The translations under genes and the position numbers were made by a program. DNA of 64,000 nt from Pseudomonadota bacterium (GTDB lineage Bacteria > Myxococcota_A > UBA796 > GCA-2862545). Each line of letters opens with the position of its first letter. The first letter of the stretch is position 1. The stretch spans positions 1 to 64,000 of the forward strand of contig CANNIZ010000017.1 of NCBI GenBank assembly GCA_947505245.1, given 5' to 3'. The notes beneath the pieces are model-generated. The model had not been told where the DNA came from and did not search any database. It saw only the letters and a program-made list of their open reading frames with translations. Positions 47,247 to 55,462 of this stretch are shown here, piece after piece.

Positions 47247-48545
47247 TCACTCCGACGTCGGCGGAACACGCGCCCTGCCGCACACGCGCGTGGACACGTC
47301 AAAGAAGTTGATGAACTGCGGCGAGCCGTGCTCGGGCTGCAGTTCGGCTCGCGCCGTCGCCCACAACCGGTGCTCGCCCGCGCTCTGGGTCTCGAGCGAT
47401 AGCAGCTGCTGGTGGCCATCGGTGTAGACGATCGCGAGCCCCGCCAACCACTTGCGGACGTCCACGAAGACCGCGTTCTGATCTGTGGCCGGAATCAGCG
47501 CGTGTGTCTCGAAGCGAACCAGCCACGTCTGCGTGCCCCGGTCGTCGTCCCATTGCTTGGACACCTGCGCGACGAGGTCCGGCGACAGGAGCACCGGCGT
47601 GCCCAGCGGCGGCAGCGCGGCCAGATCGTCGCGGACGACGGACGCGGCCCACGCCTCGTCCTCCGCCCACACCGTCGCCATGCGGTTCCCGACCGCGATC
47701 GTCTCGTCGTTCCACCCGAGGAACAGGCCCGCGTCCCGCGCCAGATCGTAGTCCTCGGACGTGATGCGCTCGCGAACGACCGCCTCGTCCGGGCGAATCG
47801 GGGTCGTGCACACCGCGTCCACCTTGGCCTTCGCTTTGGCGAGCGCTGAGATCCCACGATCCCCCACGTCCGCGTCGCCGACCACGACACAATCCATCGC
47901 CGCCAGGTCCCCCTCCTCCACCTCGAGGTCAGAGACGTCCTCAGGACCGCAGCCGGACGTGCCCATGCTGCTACGCGACCCCAGCAACCCCAAGGACAAG
48001 ACAGAGACGACGCCGGGCGCCGCCCTGTGACCCGGCGTGCCGGAGGTGGTCTCGCGGCACCAGTGGGGCGCGCTCACACGGGACACGCGCTCGTCGGGTC
48101 TCACGTGCACGCGCAGCGCGGCGACGGCCTCGTCCGCGCCCGGCACCACGACCATGGCCTCGCCACCGGAGAACACGAAGCCGCCCAGCTTCGGCGCAAC
48201 GCACACGACCCAGGCGTCCGCTTCCTGGAGCTCCGCGGTGCGACCGAGCGCGTACATCGCACGCAGACCCGAGGGCTGGCCGATACCCTTCGCCTCCGCA
48301 GGTACGGGCAACACGAATGGGTTCCTGCCGTTGAGGGACTTCCCCACGACAGGCGCTTTGCCCAGCCACTGCGGCTCGAACGCTGACGCGGCTGCATTCG
48401 GTGCTCCACCCGCCAGCGCGGGCAGGTCGGCGGCGGGTGCCTCATGGCAGGCCGCGATGGCCGGCAGGAGCGACCGTGGCTCCGGGCCTGCCGGCGGCGT
48501 CTGCACGATCCCACACGCCGCGAGCATGGCCAGCATCCAAATCAT
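47247..48545 (-). CDS. Lipoprotein of unknown function
   Basis: 432 residues from ATG at 48545; two further in-frame ATGs follow within seven codons. The signal peptide ends in a lipobox MLAAC. The mature part is a mixture of strands and helices with several cysteines (VVCVAPKLGGFVFSGGEAMVVVPG, PHWCRETTSGTPGH, TSGCGPEDVSDLEVEEGDLAAMDCVVVGDADVGDRG). No family recognised. The 180-bp open frame upstream of 48545 overlaps a transposase fragment and is not considered coding. Its stop faces the zinc-ribbon gene. Confidence 0.75.
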   Translation of the reverse strand: MIWMLAMLAACGIVQTPPAGPEPRSLLPAIAACHEAPAADLPALAGGAPNAAASAFEPQWLGKAPVVGKSLNGRNPFVLPVPAEAKGIGQPSGLRAMYALGRTAELQEADAWVVCVAPKLGGFVFSGGEAMVVVPGADEAVAALRVHVRPDERVSRVSAPHWCRETTSGTPGHRAAPGVVSVLSLGLLGSRSSMGTSGCGPEDVSDLEVEEGDLAAMDCVVVGDADVGDRGISALAKAKAKVDAVCTTPIRPDEAVVRERITSEDYDLARDAGLFLGWNDETIAVGNRMATVWAEDEAWAASVVRDDLAALPPLGTPVLLSPDLVAQVSKQWDDDRGTQTWLVRFETHALIPATDQNAVFVDVRKWLAGLAIVYTDGHQQLLSLETQSAGEHRLWATARAELQPEHGSPQFINFFDVSTRVCGRARVPPTSE

Positions 48546-48600
48546 GTCCGACTCTACCTCGCATAGGATTGACGTTCGGTCGGCGCCACAAGAACACCCT

Positions 48601-48732
48601 AGGCCTTTGGCCCGGTACGTCCTGCTTGCGTTCTCGTACAAGGAGCGCGGCTTCTGCCCGTCGTGCGCCGGCCGGCGGATGAACCAGCTCGCGGCGAACC
48701 TGGTGGACCGCGTGTTGCCGGCCATGCGGGCA
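48601..48732 (+). pseudogene. IS91-family transposase fragment
   Basis: About 44 codons reading ...AFSYKERGFCPSCAGRRMNQLAANLVDRVLP..., the zinc-binding N-terminal region of IS91-type transposases (normally FSCKxRGFCPSCxxRRM followed by LVDxVxP). Both ends are truncated; the right edge coincides with the start of the 56-bp repeat, so the junction is a rearrangement point. Confidence 0.75.
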
Positions 48733-48788
48733 GTGGATTTTCTCTGTTCGCGGTGTCTGCGGTGTCTTGGAACCTCAGGTAAAAGCGA
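48733..48788 (+). repeat. 56-bp direct repeat, copy 1
   Basis: Begins GTGGATTTTCTCTG and ends CAGGTAAAAGCGA. It matches 50757-50812 with one difference (C/G). It is placed directly after the IS91-type fragment. Confidence 0.85.
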
Positions 48789-49064
48789 GTGACGGAGCCA
48801 CCCTTGCCGTCCGTTTCGTCCGTCGCCTCTTGAGGCCAGCTCGTCACGTCGTCGAGGAACAAGTCGAGCACCTCATTGCGAAGCTCGGGGTCGCGCGCCA
48901 ACAGGCACCTGCTCGCCGCGTTCGAGACCTGGGCGCCGTAGGTTCGGCACGATCTCGACCGCGGACGCCGAAGTCTCGCAGGCGACTCACTGCGCTGCGG
49001 TGTACATTGCTCGAGCGTGAATGGATGGTGCTTGCGCGTCCGTCGCTTTCACAACGGAGTCCTC

Positions 49065-50288
49065 GTGCGCCCACTGGTCCTATCCACCGTCGTCGCGCTC
49101 GCACTGTCTGCCTGCCGCCATGCCGACACCTCAGACACGTCGGGCACCGACACCGTCGACACCTCCGCCGAAACGGACACCTCCGCGGACACTGACACCT
49201 CCGCGGACACCGACACCGCCGCGGACACCGACACCGCCGTGGACACCGACACCGCCGTGGACACCGACACCGCCGTGGACACCGACACCGCCGTGGACAC
49301 GGGGCTCCTCGACGTCGATCAGGACGGCTACCCCGCGAACGCCGACTGCGATGACACCGACGGCGACGTTCACCCCGGGGCGATGGAGGTAGCGTACAAC
49401 GGGAAGGACGACGACTGCAGCGCGACGACGAAGGACGACGACCTGGACGGCGACGGGGTCGCGATGGCATCGGACTGCAACGACGCGGACTCGGCCGTTC
49501 ACCCCGGGGCGACGGAGGTGGCGTACAACGGGAAGGACGACGACTGCAGCGCGACGACGAAGGACGACGACCTGGACGGCGACGGGGTCGCGAAGGCATC
49601 GGACTGCAACGACGCGGACTCGACCGTTCACCCCGGTGCGACGGAGGTGGCGTACAACGGGAAGGACGACGACTGCGACGCGGCCACCTCCGACGTGCTC
49701 GCCAATTGCTCGGCGATTCACGCCGCGCTCCCTTCGTTCGCGTCGGGCGCCTACGATGTCGATCCCGACGGAGCCGGACCAGGCGTCGCCCGCTCGGTGT
49801 ACTGCGACATGACCCGCGACGGAGGCGGCTGGACGCTCATCATGCGCGGCAGCGGCGGCGACGAGACCGGATGGAGCACGACGGGCGCGCTGAACCCCGC
49901 GGCGTCGGCGAACCCTGCCGGACCCACCTTCAAGCTCGCCGACACCGACATTAACGCCCTGCGCGGCACCGCGGGCATCTACCGGCTCGTCGCAGACGGT
50001 GCGTACACGTCGGTGCGCTTCGCAAAGGCCTTCGTCTACGATCACGGCGCGATCAACGATCCCAACGCGCGCTACTCGTACGCGACGGTCGACTTCCTCG
50101 GCGCGTCGCATGGCGGTTGGAGCGGCGGTGGCTTTGTCGGGTTCTACGACACGGACGGGACCACGATCTTCTTCGACATCCACGACTCGACATGGTCCGC
50201 CCGCGCGTGGTGGGTGGGCAACGGTGTCGCGGCCGGCTGGTGCGGCAGCGAGACGGTCGGCTGCAACTTCACGATGTGGGTGCGCTGA
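49065..50288 (+). CDS. Lipoprotein with MopE-like metal-binding repeats and fibrinogen-like domain
   Basis: 407 residues from GTG at 49065 (GGAG 7 nt upstream; a GTG at 49017 is in frame but would precede the signal peptide). The lipobox is LALSAC. Residues 20-85 are a stalk of Thr-Asp-Thr-Ala-Val-Asp repeats. Residues 87-215 hold three copies of a DxDxDG...DCxDxD...HPGAxEVxYNGxDDDC motif, the putative calcium- or copper-binding repeat of MopE-like proteins. Residues 220-407 resemble a fibrinogen C-terminal-like domain: CSAIHAALPS, the hallmark CDMTRDGGGWTLIMR, and a Cys pair near the end. This is a surface adhesin or carbohydrate-binding architecture. It converges on a small lipoprotein gene through a strong hairpin. 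Confidence 0.85.
   Translation: MRPLVLSTVVALALSACRHADTSDTSGTDTVDTSAETDTSADTDTSADTDTAADTDTAVDTDTAVDTDTAVDTDTAVDTGLLDVDQDGYPANADCDDTDGDVHPGAMEVAYNGKDDDCSATTKDDDLDGDGVAMASDCNDADSAVHPGATEVAYNGKDDDCSATTKDDDLDGDGVAKASDCNDADSTVHPGATEVAYNGKDDDCDAATSDVLANCSAIHAALPSFASGAYDVDPDGAGPGVARSVYCDMTRDGGGWTLIMRGSGGDETGWSTTGALNPAASANPAGPTFKLADTDINALRGTAGIYRLVADGAYTSVRFAKAFVYDHGAINDPNARYSYATVDFLGASHGGWSGGGFVGFYDTDGTTIFFDIHDSTWSARAWWVGNGVAAGWCGSETVGCNFTMWVR
49176..49302 (+). repeat. 18-bp tandem repeats encoding the Thr-Asp stalk
   Basis: About seven units of GACACCGCCGTGGACACC and close variants, in frame, encoding six-residue repeats. The 3' units are nearly identical, suggesting recent slippage and possible stalk-length variation between strains. 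Confidence 0.85.
49368..49690 (+). repeat. 129-bp tandem repeats encoding metal-binding modules
   Basis: Two and a half units with a period of exactly 129 bp (43 residues; starts at 49368, 49497 and 49626). Adjacent units differ at very few bases, which points to recent duplication or gene conversion within the gene. Confidence 0.85.
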
Positions 50289-50303
50289 GGCCCAGCGGCT
50301 GCT

Positions 50304-50335
50304 GGCGGGGCGCCCAGCCTAAGGGGCGCCCTGCC
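50304..50335. terminator. Bidirectional hairpin terminator
   Basis: GGCGGGGCGCCC (50304-50315) and GGGCGCCCTGCC (50324-50335) form a 12-bp stem with a single G-U pair around an 8-nt loop, located between two convergent stop codons. There is no obvious U tract, so termination efficiency is uncertain. Confidence 0.6.
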
Positions 50336-50556
50336 TACGGGTTCAGCATCGGGTCGAGGATCTTTTCCTGGGTGCAGTCCAGGCTGTTGTCCTCGCGTGC
50401 CTTGCACCACTGGACGTAGCTCTTGACGGGCTTGAACGGCGCCATCTCGAGGTAGTCCATGTACATGCCGGAGCCGTCGTCGACCCAGGTCTCCACGGTG
50501 ACGCGGTGCGTCGTGATGCAGCCCTGGAGCGACAGGAAGAGTGCGAAAGTGAGCAT
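50335..50556 (-). CDS. Small lipoprotein
   Basis: 73 residues from ATG at 50556, with AGGAA upstream. The signal peptide ends in lipobox SLQGC, and the mature part is about 58 residues with two more cysteines (QWCKAREDNSLDCTQEK). No family recognised. Its stop overlaps the hairpin described above. The open frame extending to 50715 is not supported by any start. A second small open frame ends 8 bp upstream on the same strand. Confidence 0.65.
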   Translation of the reverse strand: MLTFALFLSLQGCITTHRVTVETWVDDGSGMYMDYLEMAPFKPVKSYVQWCKAREDNSLDCTQEKILDPMLNP

Positions 50557-50564
50557 GGTATTTC

Positions 50565-50696
50565 CTAGAAGCCCGGGCCCATGTCGATGTTGTCGAGCAC
50601 GAGTGTGGATTTGCATTTCGTGGCGACCTTGTCGGTGCGACCTACGAACGACTGGCCGACCTGGGCGAGAAGGAAGCACAAGATCCTGCTGTGCAC
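50565..50696 (-). CDS. Possible 43-residue secreted peptide or gene remnant
   Basis: Reads from GTG at 50696 to TAG at 50565: a short hydrophobic start (ILCFLLAQVGQS) and a polar tail ending DNIDMGPGF. It sits 8 bp upstream of the small lipoprotein gene, as in a two-gene unit. No ribosome-binding site is convincing, and a stop lies six codons upstream of the GTG. It could be a genuine small protein or the 3' end of a gene truncated by the rearrangement near 50757. Confidence 0.35.
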   Translation of the reverse strand: MHSRILCFLLAQVGQSFVGRTDKVATKCKSTLVLDNIDMGPGF

Positions 50697-50937
50697 GCGA
50701 CGCGGAGCCAATCACATGGCGCAGCTCACCAGACCGGGCGATACGGCGAGTCTATCGTGGATTTTCTCTGTTCGCGGTGTGTGCGGTGTCTTGGAACCTC
50801 AGGTAAAAGCGACGGTTCGTCCGTTGGTCCTCCGACGAGCGCGATGTCCCTGGCGCAGTTCTGCGGCGAACGCCCCTTCGATGATCGTCGTAGACCGGCG
50901 CCGGCACCCCACGGGGCCGCGAGCGAACACGCCGGGC
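50697..50937. other. Intergenic sequence with repeat, no gene seen
   Basis: Holds the second 56-bp repeat (50757-50812). Its right end (from about 50918) matches the sequence just beyond the stop of the full-length copy at 55785-55809, so the duplicated segment continues past the coding part. Confidence 0.6.
50757..50812 (+). repeat. 56-bp direct repeat, copy 2
   Basis: 55 of 56 bases identical to 48733-48788, in the same orientation, 2024 bp away. Together the copies bracket the fibrinogen-domain lipoprotein and the small lipoprotein. Confidence 0.85.
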
Positions 50938-52707
50938 CTACGGGAGGTAGGCCTGCACGACCTCGGGCGGAGGCCCGTCGCCTGGCCGATCCCGACCTAC
51001 CAGCGTCGGGCGCACCGTGACCGGCGGCGCGCCATCGTCGGCGACCACGACGAGCAGCCACTTCCCGCGCGGCAGCACGGGCATCAGCGACGCACCATCG
51101 GCGACCACGTGGCCCGCCGCGTCGAACAGGAGCGCGCGCACGTGTTCGGCGTCTGCCGCGAGCCCGAGCCCCACGGCGCCATCCTCACCGGTCGTCTCGA
51201 ACGTAAACGCGCGCGCATCCCCGGGGCCGAGCAGCACAGGCGCCCCCAGACCCTCGGCGAGCGGTGACGCCGTGAGCAACTGCACGTCCGCCAGCGTGGG
51301 CCCGCGCGCCCCGAACAGCCCGCGCGCCCGCACCTCAGCGCCCCCCTGGACGCTGAACACGACCGGCTCCCCTTCGGTCTCGACGCGGACCTCGCTCGAC
51401 CCGTCCGCGCGCTTCCCGGTGAGCACCACCGGTCCGCGAGCGCGTACGAGCATGGCGTCGCCGCTTGACGCCGTAAACGTCGCGTCCTCCTTCCCCATCA
51501 GCCCGGACTCACCGAGCCACGCGACCACGGCGCCGCGACCGGTCGCCAACACCACCTCGCCTGGTGTGGAGAACGCGAGGTCGCCCTCCGAAGTGACCCC
51601 GTTCGCCGACACGCTCACCGCGCCGCGAACGTGCAGCACACCCGTCCCCATCACCGGAAGGTGGACGATCTCCCCGCCCGTGAGGGCCTCCCAGGGCACG
51701 CCGTTCGCAAGCTGGGCCGCCACCCCGGACGACCGCGTCGCCTCGATCGTGTACGGCACCGGCTCATCGCGGGTCGACAGCACCGTGATGTTCGCCGCTC
51801 CGTGGGGCACCACGTGGGTGGCCGGCCCGTCGAGCGCCGACAGGAGCGACACGACCCCGTGGTCATCAGCGAGCACGGCGACCAGGCCCTCACCGAGCGT
51901 CACGCGAAGGTCTGCGAAGCCGGCCGGGTGCTTCCACGCGACCGCCCCCCGCGCGGGGACCACGCCGTCGCGCGTCCCGTAGCCGAGCCCGCCCGCGGTC
52001 GGGGCGGCGAACGCGTAGCGCTCCAGGTGCGCCTTGGCGCCGGGTTCCGCGACCGCTGGCGAGAGCGCGACCGTCGTGGCGCCACCGAGCGACACCGCCA
52101 TCGCAGACGCAGGACCATACGCGACCGGACCGCCAAACGACACCTTCGGAACACCCGCCGTGGCGCGCGCGACGACGAGCACGGGCCCGACGTGAGGCGC
52201 GAGATCGACGATCGACGTGCGCTCCAGCGGAACCCCAGGACTTGCGGTATCGAGCACGAGGCGCGTCGCCCGAACCCGAGCGTCGGGCTCCCCGACCAGC
52301 CACACAGCCGCGTCTGCCGCGACGACCCCGTCGTGCGGCGCGCAGTCCGGCGCACACGCGAGCGTACCGTCGGACACCAGGAACGTGCCCGGCAGCGTGT
52401 CGCGCAGGCCTGCGACGCCCGCGGGCACCCCCTTCGCCACTGCGGACAACGTGCGGTCCCCTTCACCGATCATCGGCCCGGTCGCGACGTCCGCGCGCAC
52501 CGTCACCACCTGCCCACGGCTGTCGATCGCGGCCACGCGGACGCGCCAGCCGAGCGCGTTTCAGTCGAGCCCCGTCGCCGCGACCGAACCAGCCGCCACC
52601 ACCGAGGGACTGGGCTTCGGGGACGGCAGGAATGGCGGGATCGTGACTTCGCCAATGGACGCCAGGGTCGGTCCGGGTGGCGGTGGTGGCGGTGGGGGGC
52701 GTGCCAT
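50938..52707 (-). pseudogene. Truncated copy of the 1623-residue protein gene
   Basis: From about 52600 down to the stop at 50938 the sequence is a close copy of the last third (about 550 residues) of the protein encoded at 55810-60681, with the same module order and C-terminus. The first two thirds are missing. A TGA at 52563-52561 replaces the Arg codon CGA found in the full copy (LDRNALGWR), interrupting the frame. Upstream of that stop, the same frame is open to an ATG at 52707 and encodes 48 residues beginning MARPPPPPPPP, unrelated to the full copy: a foreign 5' piece joined in frame before the nonsense change. A shortened protein could still start at the GTG codon at 52536, but it has no signal peptide. 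Confidence 0.8.
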
Positions 52708-53031
52708 GTCACGGTCCCTACCGGCGCCATCACGGGAGGTGTGGGTTCCGCCCAGGAAACGAGATCGATGCCGATCGTGTGTTGGCTGGCGAGCGTGGTA
52801 GGGGCGCCATTCACGTGGGGTCGTATTACGACCCGCTAACTCGGTCGGGCAACCCGGTGGTTACGGGCACGTGCTCGTGACTTGGGGCGCTGATAATCTG
52901 TAGGTCCACGGCTGAGGCCGATCCGGCTATGCGGAACTCTGCTTTGCCGGATCAAGGTCCTTACGGGCACAAGCGCGTCGGGACCACGATCGGCGTCATT
53001 GGGTGAACCCGAGGTGGCGGACGTCGGAGGA
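52708..53031. other. Intergenic region, no gene recognised
   Basis: 324 bp between the decayed copy and the cysteine-protease-like gene. GC content is visibly lower between 52820 and 52960. A plus-strand open frame ends here in VGSYYDPLTRSGNPVVTGTCS (stop at 52878-52880), which could be a 3' gene scrap. No promoter or structure is convincing. Confidence 0.4.
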
Positions 53032-54075
53032 TCACGGGGCGCTGCGGGAAGCCCCCCCCGAGGCTGCGACGCGATCCATGATCGTCCAGTGGCCGGTGAA
53101 ATAGGCGGTGATCGCCGCGCGGTCGCCGGGCCACGCCAGCCTCTGCTTCCCCTCGATGGGCCATGGATTGTAGAAGTAGACCTGCCCCTGGCCGTCGATG
53201 CCGAGGGTGACGCCATGGCCGATGCTCTCGTCTCCGGCGGCGGCGTCCGGCGCCTGGATCCCGAGCACGTAGGCGACGTTCTTGTGCCGCGTGAGGGTAT
53301 TGACGAGCGCGCCGAGCTCGCGGGGACCGTGGTAGTCGCCGCTGGACCGGAGATCCGACATCGCGCGCTGCTCCGTCGCGGCGGATCCAGCCTCTGGGAC
53401 GCGAGCGCTCTGCCTCAAGGTGTCCGCCAGGCCCGCTATGCCCGAGCGCTCGCCCTCCTCGGAGCCCAGCGAGTCGATTGCGTCGAGCTCCTCGCTCGTC
53501 GTCGCCCTCGAATTCTTGTCCACCGAAGGCACGGGGTTGGCGATGTAGTACAGGAGGTCGCCGAGCGCGCTGAGCTGGTCGTAGGTCGCGTTTCGCGGGT
53601 AGTCGCGCACCGCCTGGACCGCGCTCGACACGGCTGGCAGAGTTCCCTGCGGCGCCTGGGAGAAGGCGGTGCGGGCGACCCGACTGACCGCTTCGGGTCC
53701 CGCAGCGATGTTCACAGCGAGGATCGCCATCGCCCCGCACCGGCTGCCGTCGCTGGCCGTCTCGAACTTCGTGTCGACCTGGGTGAGGTTCCGAAGGATC
53801 TCTGCCCCGTTCCAGGGTCGGCTACCTCCCGCTACGGCCGTTGACCCGGCGATCTGCTCGCGATCCGGCCGGCCGCCGGCGCCCCCTGTGGCGTTCGGAA
53901 GAGCGAAGCCGACCGGGTCATCGTCGAGCAGCCCTCCGCCCTCGTCGACCGGAGTCAGCCGGGAGGCGACCTCCGCGTTTCCGAGCGTGGACTGCGGGTC
54001 TTCCGCCGACGCCCTGGGCGCGGGCGCGTGTTCCGGAGCCGCCTGCGAGACCGGACGACGGGAGCGCTCACCCAT
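53032..54075 (-). CDS. Putative cysteine-protease-like effector
   Basis: 347 residues from ATG at 54075, with AGGAG upstream; no signal peptide. The first 85 residues are disordered, Pro/Ala/Gly-rich, and include QSTLGNAEVASRL, resembling the LGN/AGN-x-A-V-x-R-L motif near the start of cargo and toxin proteins of extracellular contractile injection systems. The rest is a folded domain with Cys113 (SRCGAMAILA), His287 (SIGHGVTLGI) and Asn303 (VYFYNPWP) in the order and spacing of a papain-like triad (His-x-x-x-hydrophobic, then strand with Asn-Pro-Trp). No annotated protease family was recognised. No injection-system structural genes are nearby. Function is inferred from motif order only. Confidence 0.6.
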   Translation of the reverse strand: MGERSRRPVSQAAPEHAPAPRASAEDPQSTLGNAEVASRLTPVDEGGGLLDDDPVGFALPNATGGAGGRPDREQIAGSTAVAGGSRPWNGAEILRNLTQVDTKFETASDGSRCGAMAILAVNIAAGPEAVSRVARTAFSQAPQGTLPAVSSAVQAVRDYPRNATYDQLSALGDLLYYIANPVPSVDKNSRATTSEELDAIDSLGSEEGERSGIAGLADTLRQSARVPEAGSAATEQRAMSDLRSSGDYHGPRELGALVNTLTRHKNVAYVLGIQAPDAAAGDESIGHGVTLGIDGQGQVYFYNPWPIEGKQRLAWPGDRAAITAYFTGHWTIMDRVAASGGASRSAP

Positions 54076-54176
54076 AGATCCTCCAAGGAGTGAGCCAGCA
54101 TACCGCGAAGGGACCGGGGCGGGACAACACCGAGGCGTACTCAGGGCGTCTGCAGGAGCGCCTTCACGGTCGCATA

Positions 54177-54202
54177 GAGCGTTGTCCGATCAAGTTGATC
54201 GA
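54177..54202 (+). repeat. Left terminal inverted repeat of the IS630 element
   Basis: Starts GAGCGTTGTCCG and continues ATCAAGTTGATCGA. It pairs with the right repeat at 20 of 26 positions; the GTTGAT core is conserved. Confidence 0.8.
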
Positions 54203-54263
54203 AGTTGGTGATCGGGGTTGATCGCGGATCTCCGCAGTGTGATCTGGCGGCGCGGAGAGACGC

Positions 54264-55217
54264 ATGCCAGGTCCACATCCGAAAGAACTTCGCGACCGCG
54301 TGGTCGCCGCCTACCTCGATGGCGAGGGCACGTAAGAAGAGATCGCGGCACGGTTCCGTGTAGGCGACGCGAGCGTGGATCGATGGGTGTCGCGATACCG
54401 CGCGCGAGGTTCTGTCGCTCCTGACGCGATGGGCGGCGATCGCAACGGCAACTTCGATGCGGCGAGCGAGGCGCGGCTCACTGGTCTGATCGCGGAGAAG
54501 TCCGATCGGACGCGCGACGAACTGGTCATCCTGCTTCGCGAGCGCGGCCTGGTGGTCAGCCCCGCTGCGGTACAGCGCGCGCTCGAGCGCCTCAACCTGA
54601 CACGAAAAAAAAATAGGTTCCACGCCACTGAACGCGACACAGCGCGGGTAGTCCAACTTGGACGGATGTACAAGGCCGAGCGCGAGTCCTTCTGCGCAGC
54701 GGACCTTGTCTTCATCGACGAGTGCGGCTCGAACGCAGCCCTCGCACGTGAGTATGGCCGGGGCCTACGCGGAAGGTGCGTTCACGACGGCCGAACCGTC
54801 AACTGCGGCGAGAACCTGACGGTCCTCCGTGCACTGTCGCTGCGTGGTCTCGAAGTCGTCATGACAATTCCCGGCGCGACGACCGGCGAGGTCTTCGTCG
54901 CGTTCACTGAGCAAGCCCTCGTGCCGATCCTCCGGCCTGGGCACATCGTCGTGATGGACAACCTGTCAGCCCACAAAGTCGCCGGCGTCCGCGAAGCGAT
55001 CGAAGCGGTGGGCGCGAAACTCGTGTTCCTGCCGCCCTACTCCCCGGACATGAATCGCATCGAGCCCGCGTGGTCGAAACTCAAGAACTACCTCCGGGAA
55101 GCCGCCGCACGCACCATCGGTACCCTCGAGGATGCCGTCGGCGACGCAATCGTACGGATCACGCCCCACGACTGCGCGGGATGGTTGCGACACTGCGGCT
55201 ACGATCCATCAACCTGA
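54264..55217 (+). pseudogene. IS630 transposase with in-frame stop
   Basis: 317 codons in one frame from ATG at 54264. The N-terminus is a helix-turn-helix (PKELRDRVVAAYLDGEGT then [25 protein letters not shown]), interrupted by TAA at 54333-54335, codon 24. After it the frame is intact: winged helix [13 protein letters not shown], then the DDE catalytic domain with FIDECGSN (first Asp), [10 protein letters not shown] (second Asp), and the final Glu in [25 protein letters not shown] product could restart from the GTG codon at 54372 or the ATG at 54375, but would lack part of the DNA-binding domain. A single base change would restore the gene, so inactivation looks recent. Confidence 0.88.
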
Positions 55218-55230
55218 GCGATCACCGCTC
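55205..55230 (-). repeat. Right terminal inverted repeat of the IS630 element
   Basis: Read inward on the minus strand, it starts GAGCGGTGATCG and continues CTCAGGTTGATGGA. The outer edge abuts the TA at 55231-55232. Confidence 0.8.
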
Positions 55231-55462
55231 TAATGGATCAGCAACACGACGACGTCGTCGTGGATCGCGCCGCGCAACGCCACGCGCACGCCCGTCGTCT
55301 CGTCGGCGGTGACGTCGATGCGCTGAGCGGGCACGCCGGCCGCGCGCAGCGTGTTCCACATCAGGCGCGGAACGTCCGCAGGCCGCGGCTGATACGGGAG
55401 CTCGTCGACACGATCGCGGAAGTGCTGGCCGAGGCGCCCGCTCCGAAGTGAGCCTTTCGGGG

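Larger units (their letters stand above)
48546..49064. other. Intergenic region with mobile-element debris
   Basis: 519 bp between two lipoprotein genes, containing an IS91-type transposase fragment (48601-48732), a 56-bp repeat (48733-48788) and about 275 bp with no gene recognised. On the minus strand, 48788-48960 is open and reads like the C-terminal end of some protein (ARDPELRNEVLDLFLDD...), without a start. The promoter of the downstream gene should lie just before 49065. Confidence 0.6.
54177..55230 (+). mobile_element. IS630-family insertion sequence, 1054 bp
   Basis: Bounded by imperfect terminal inverted repeats (54177-54202 and 55205-55230; 20 of 26 positions match, both beginning GAGCG) and by a TA dinucleotide on each side (54175-54176 and 55231-55232), the target duplication of IS630/Tc1-type elements. 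It encodes one transposase, which carries an internal stop. Removing the element restores a reading frame on the opposite strand. Confidence 0.85.
54141..55451 (-). pseudogene. Gene interrupted by the IS630 element; possible Mur-ligase/cyanophycin-synthetase C-terminus
   Basis: Two pieces on the minus strand flank the element: 55451-55231, reading ...RLMWNTLRAAGVPAQRIDV.. and ..GAIHDDVVVLLIH, and 54176-54141, reading YATVKALLQTP and a stop. Removing 54177-55230 and one TA joins them in frame as DDVVVLLIHYATVKALLQTP. The rebuilt segment (about 85 residues) has the pattern of the last domain of Mur-type ligases and cyanophycin synthetase: leucine-rich helix, AGVPxxRI, AL..A...DDVVVLL, and a final helix. 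The 5' part of the gene is absent: a short inverted-repeat element begins 12 bp beyond. The in-frame repair is seen directly; the family is a guess. Confidence 0.55.

Noticed and set aside
49131-50183. 350-codon minus-strand open frame opposite the fibrinogen-domain lipoprotein
   Set aside because: Its Val/Gly repeats are the complement of the Thr-Asp repeats on the coding strand; no signal peptide or family.
55233-55451. 72-codon plus-strand open frame beside the IS630 element
   Set aside because: The minus strand is continuous across the excised element with an in-frame stop and a plausible domain pattern; the plus-strand frame is not extended sensibly by the same repair.
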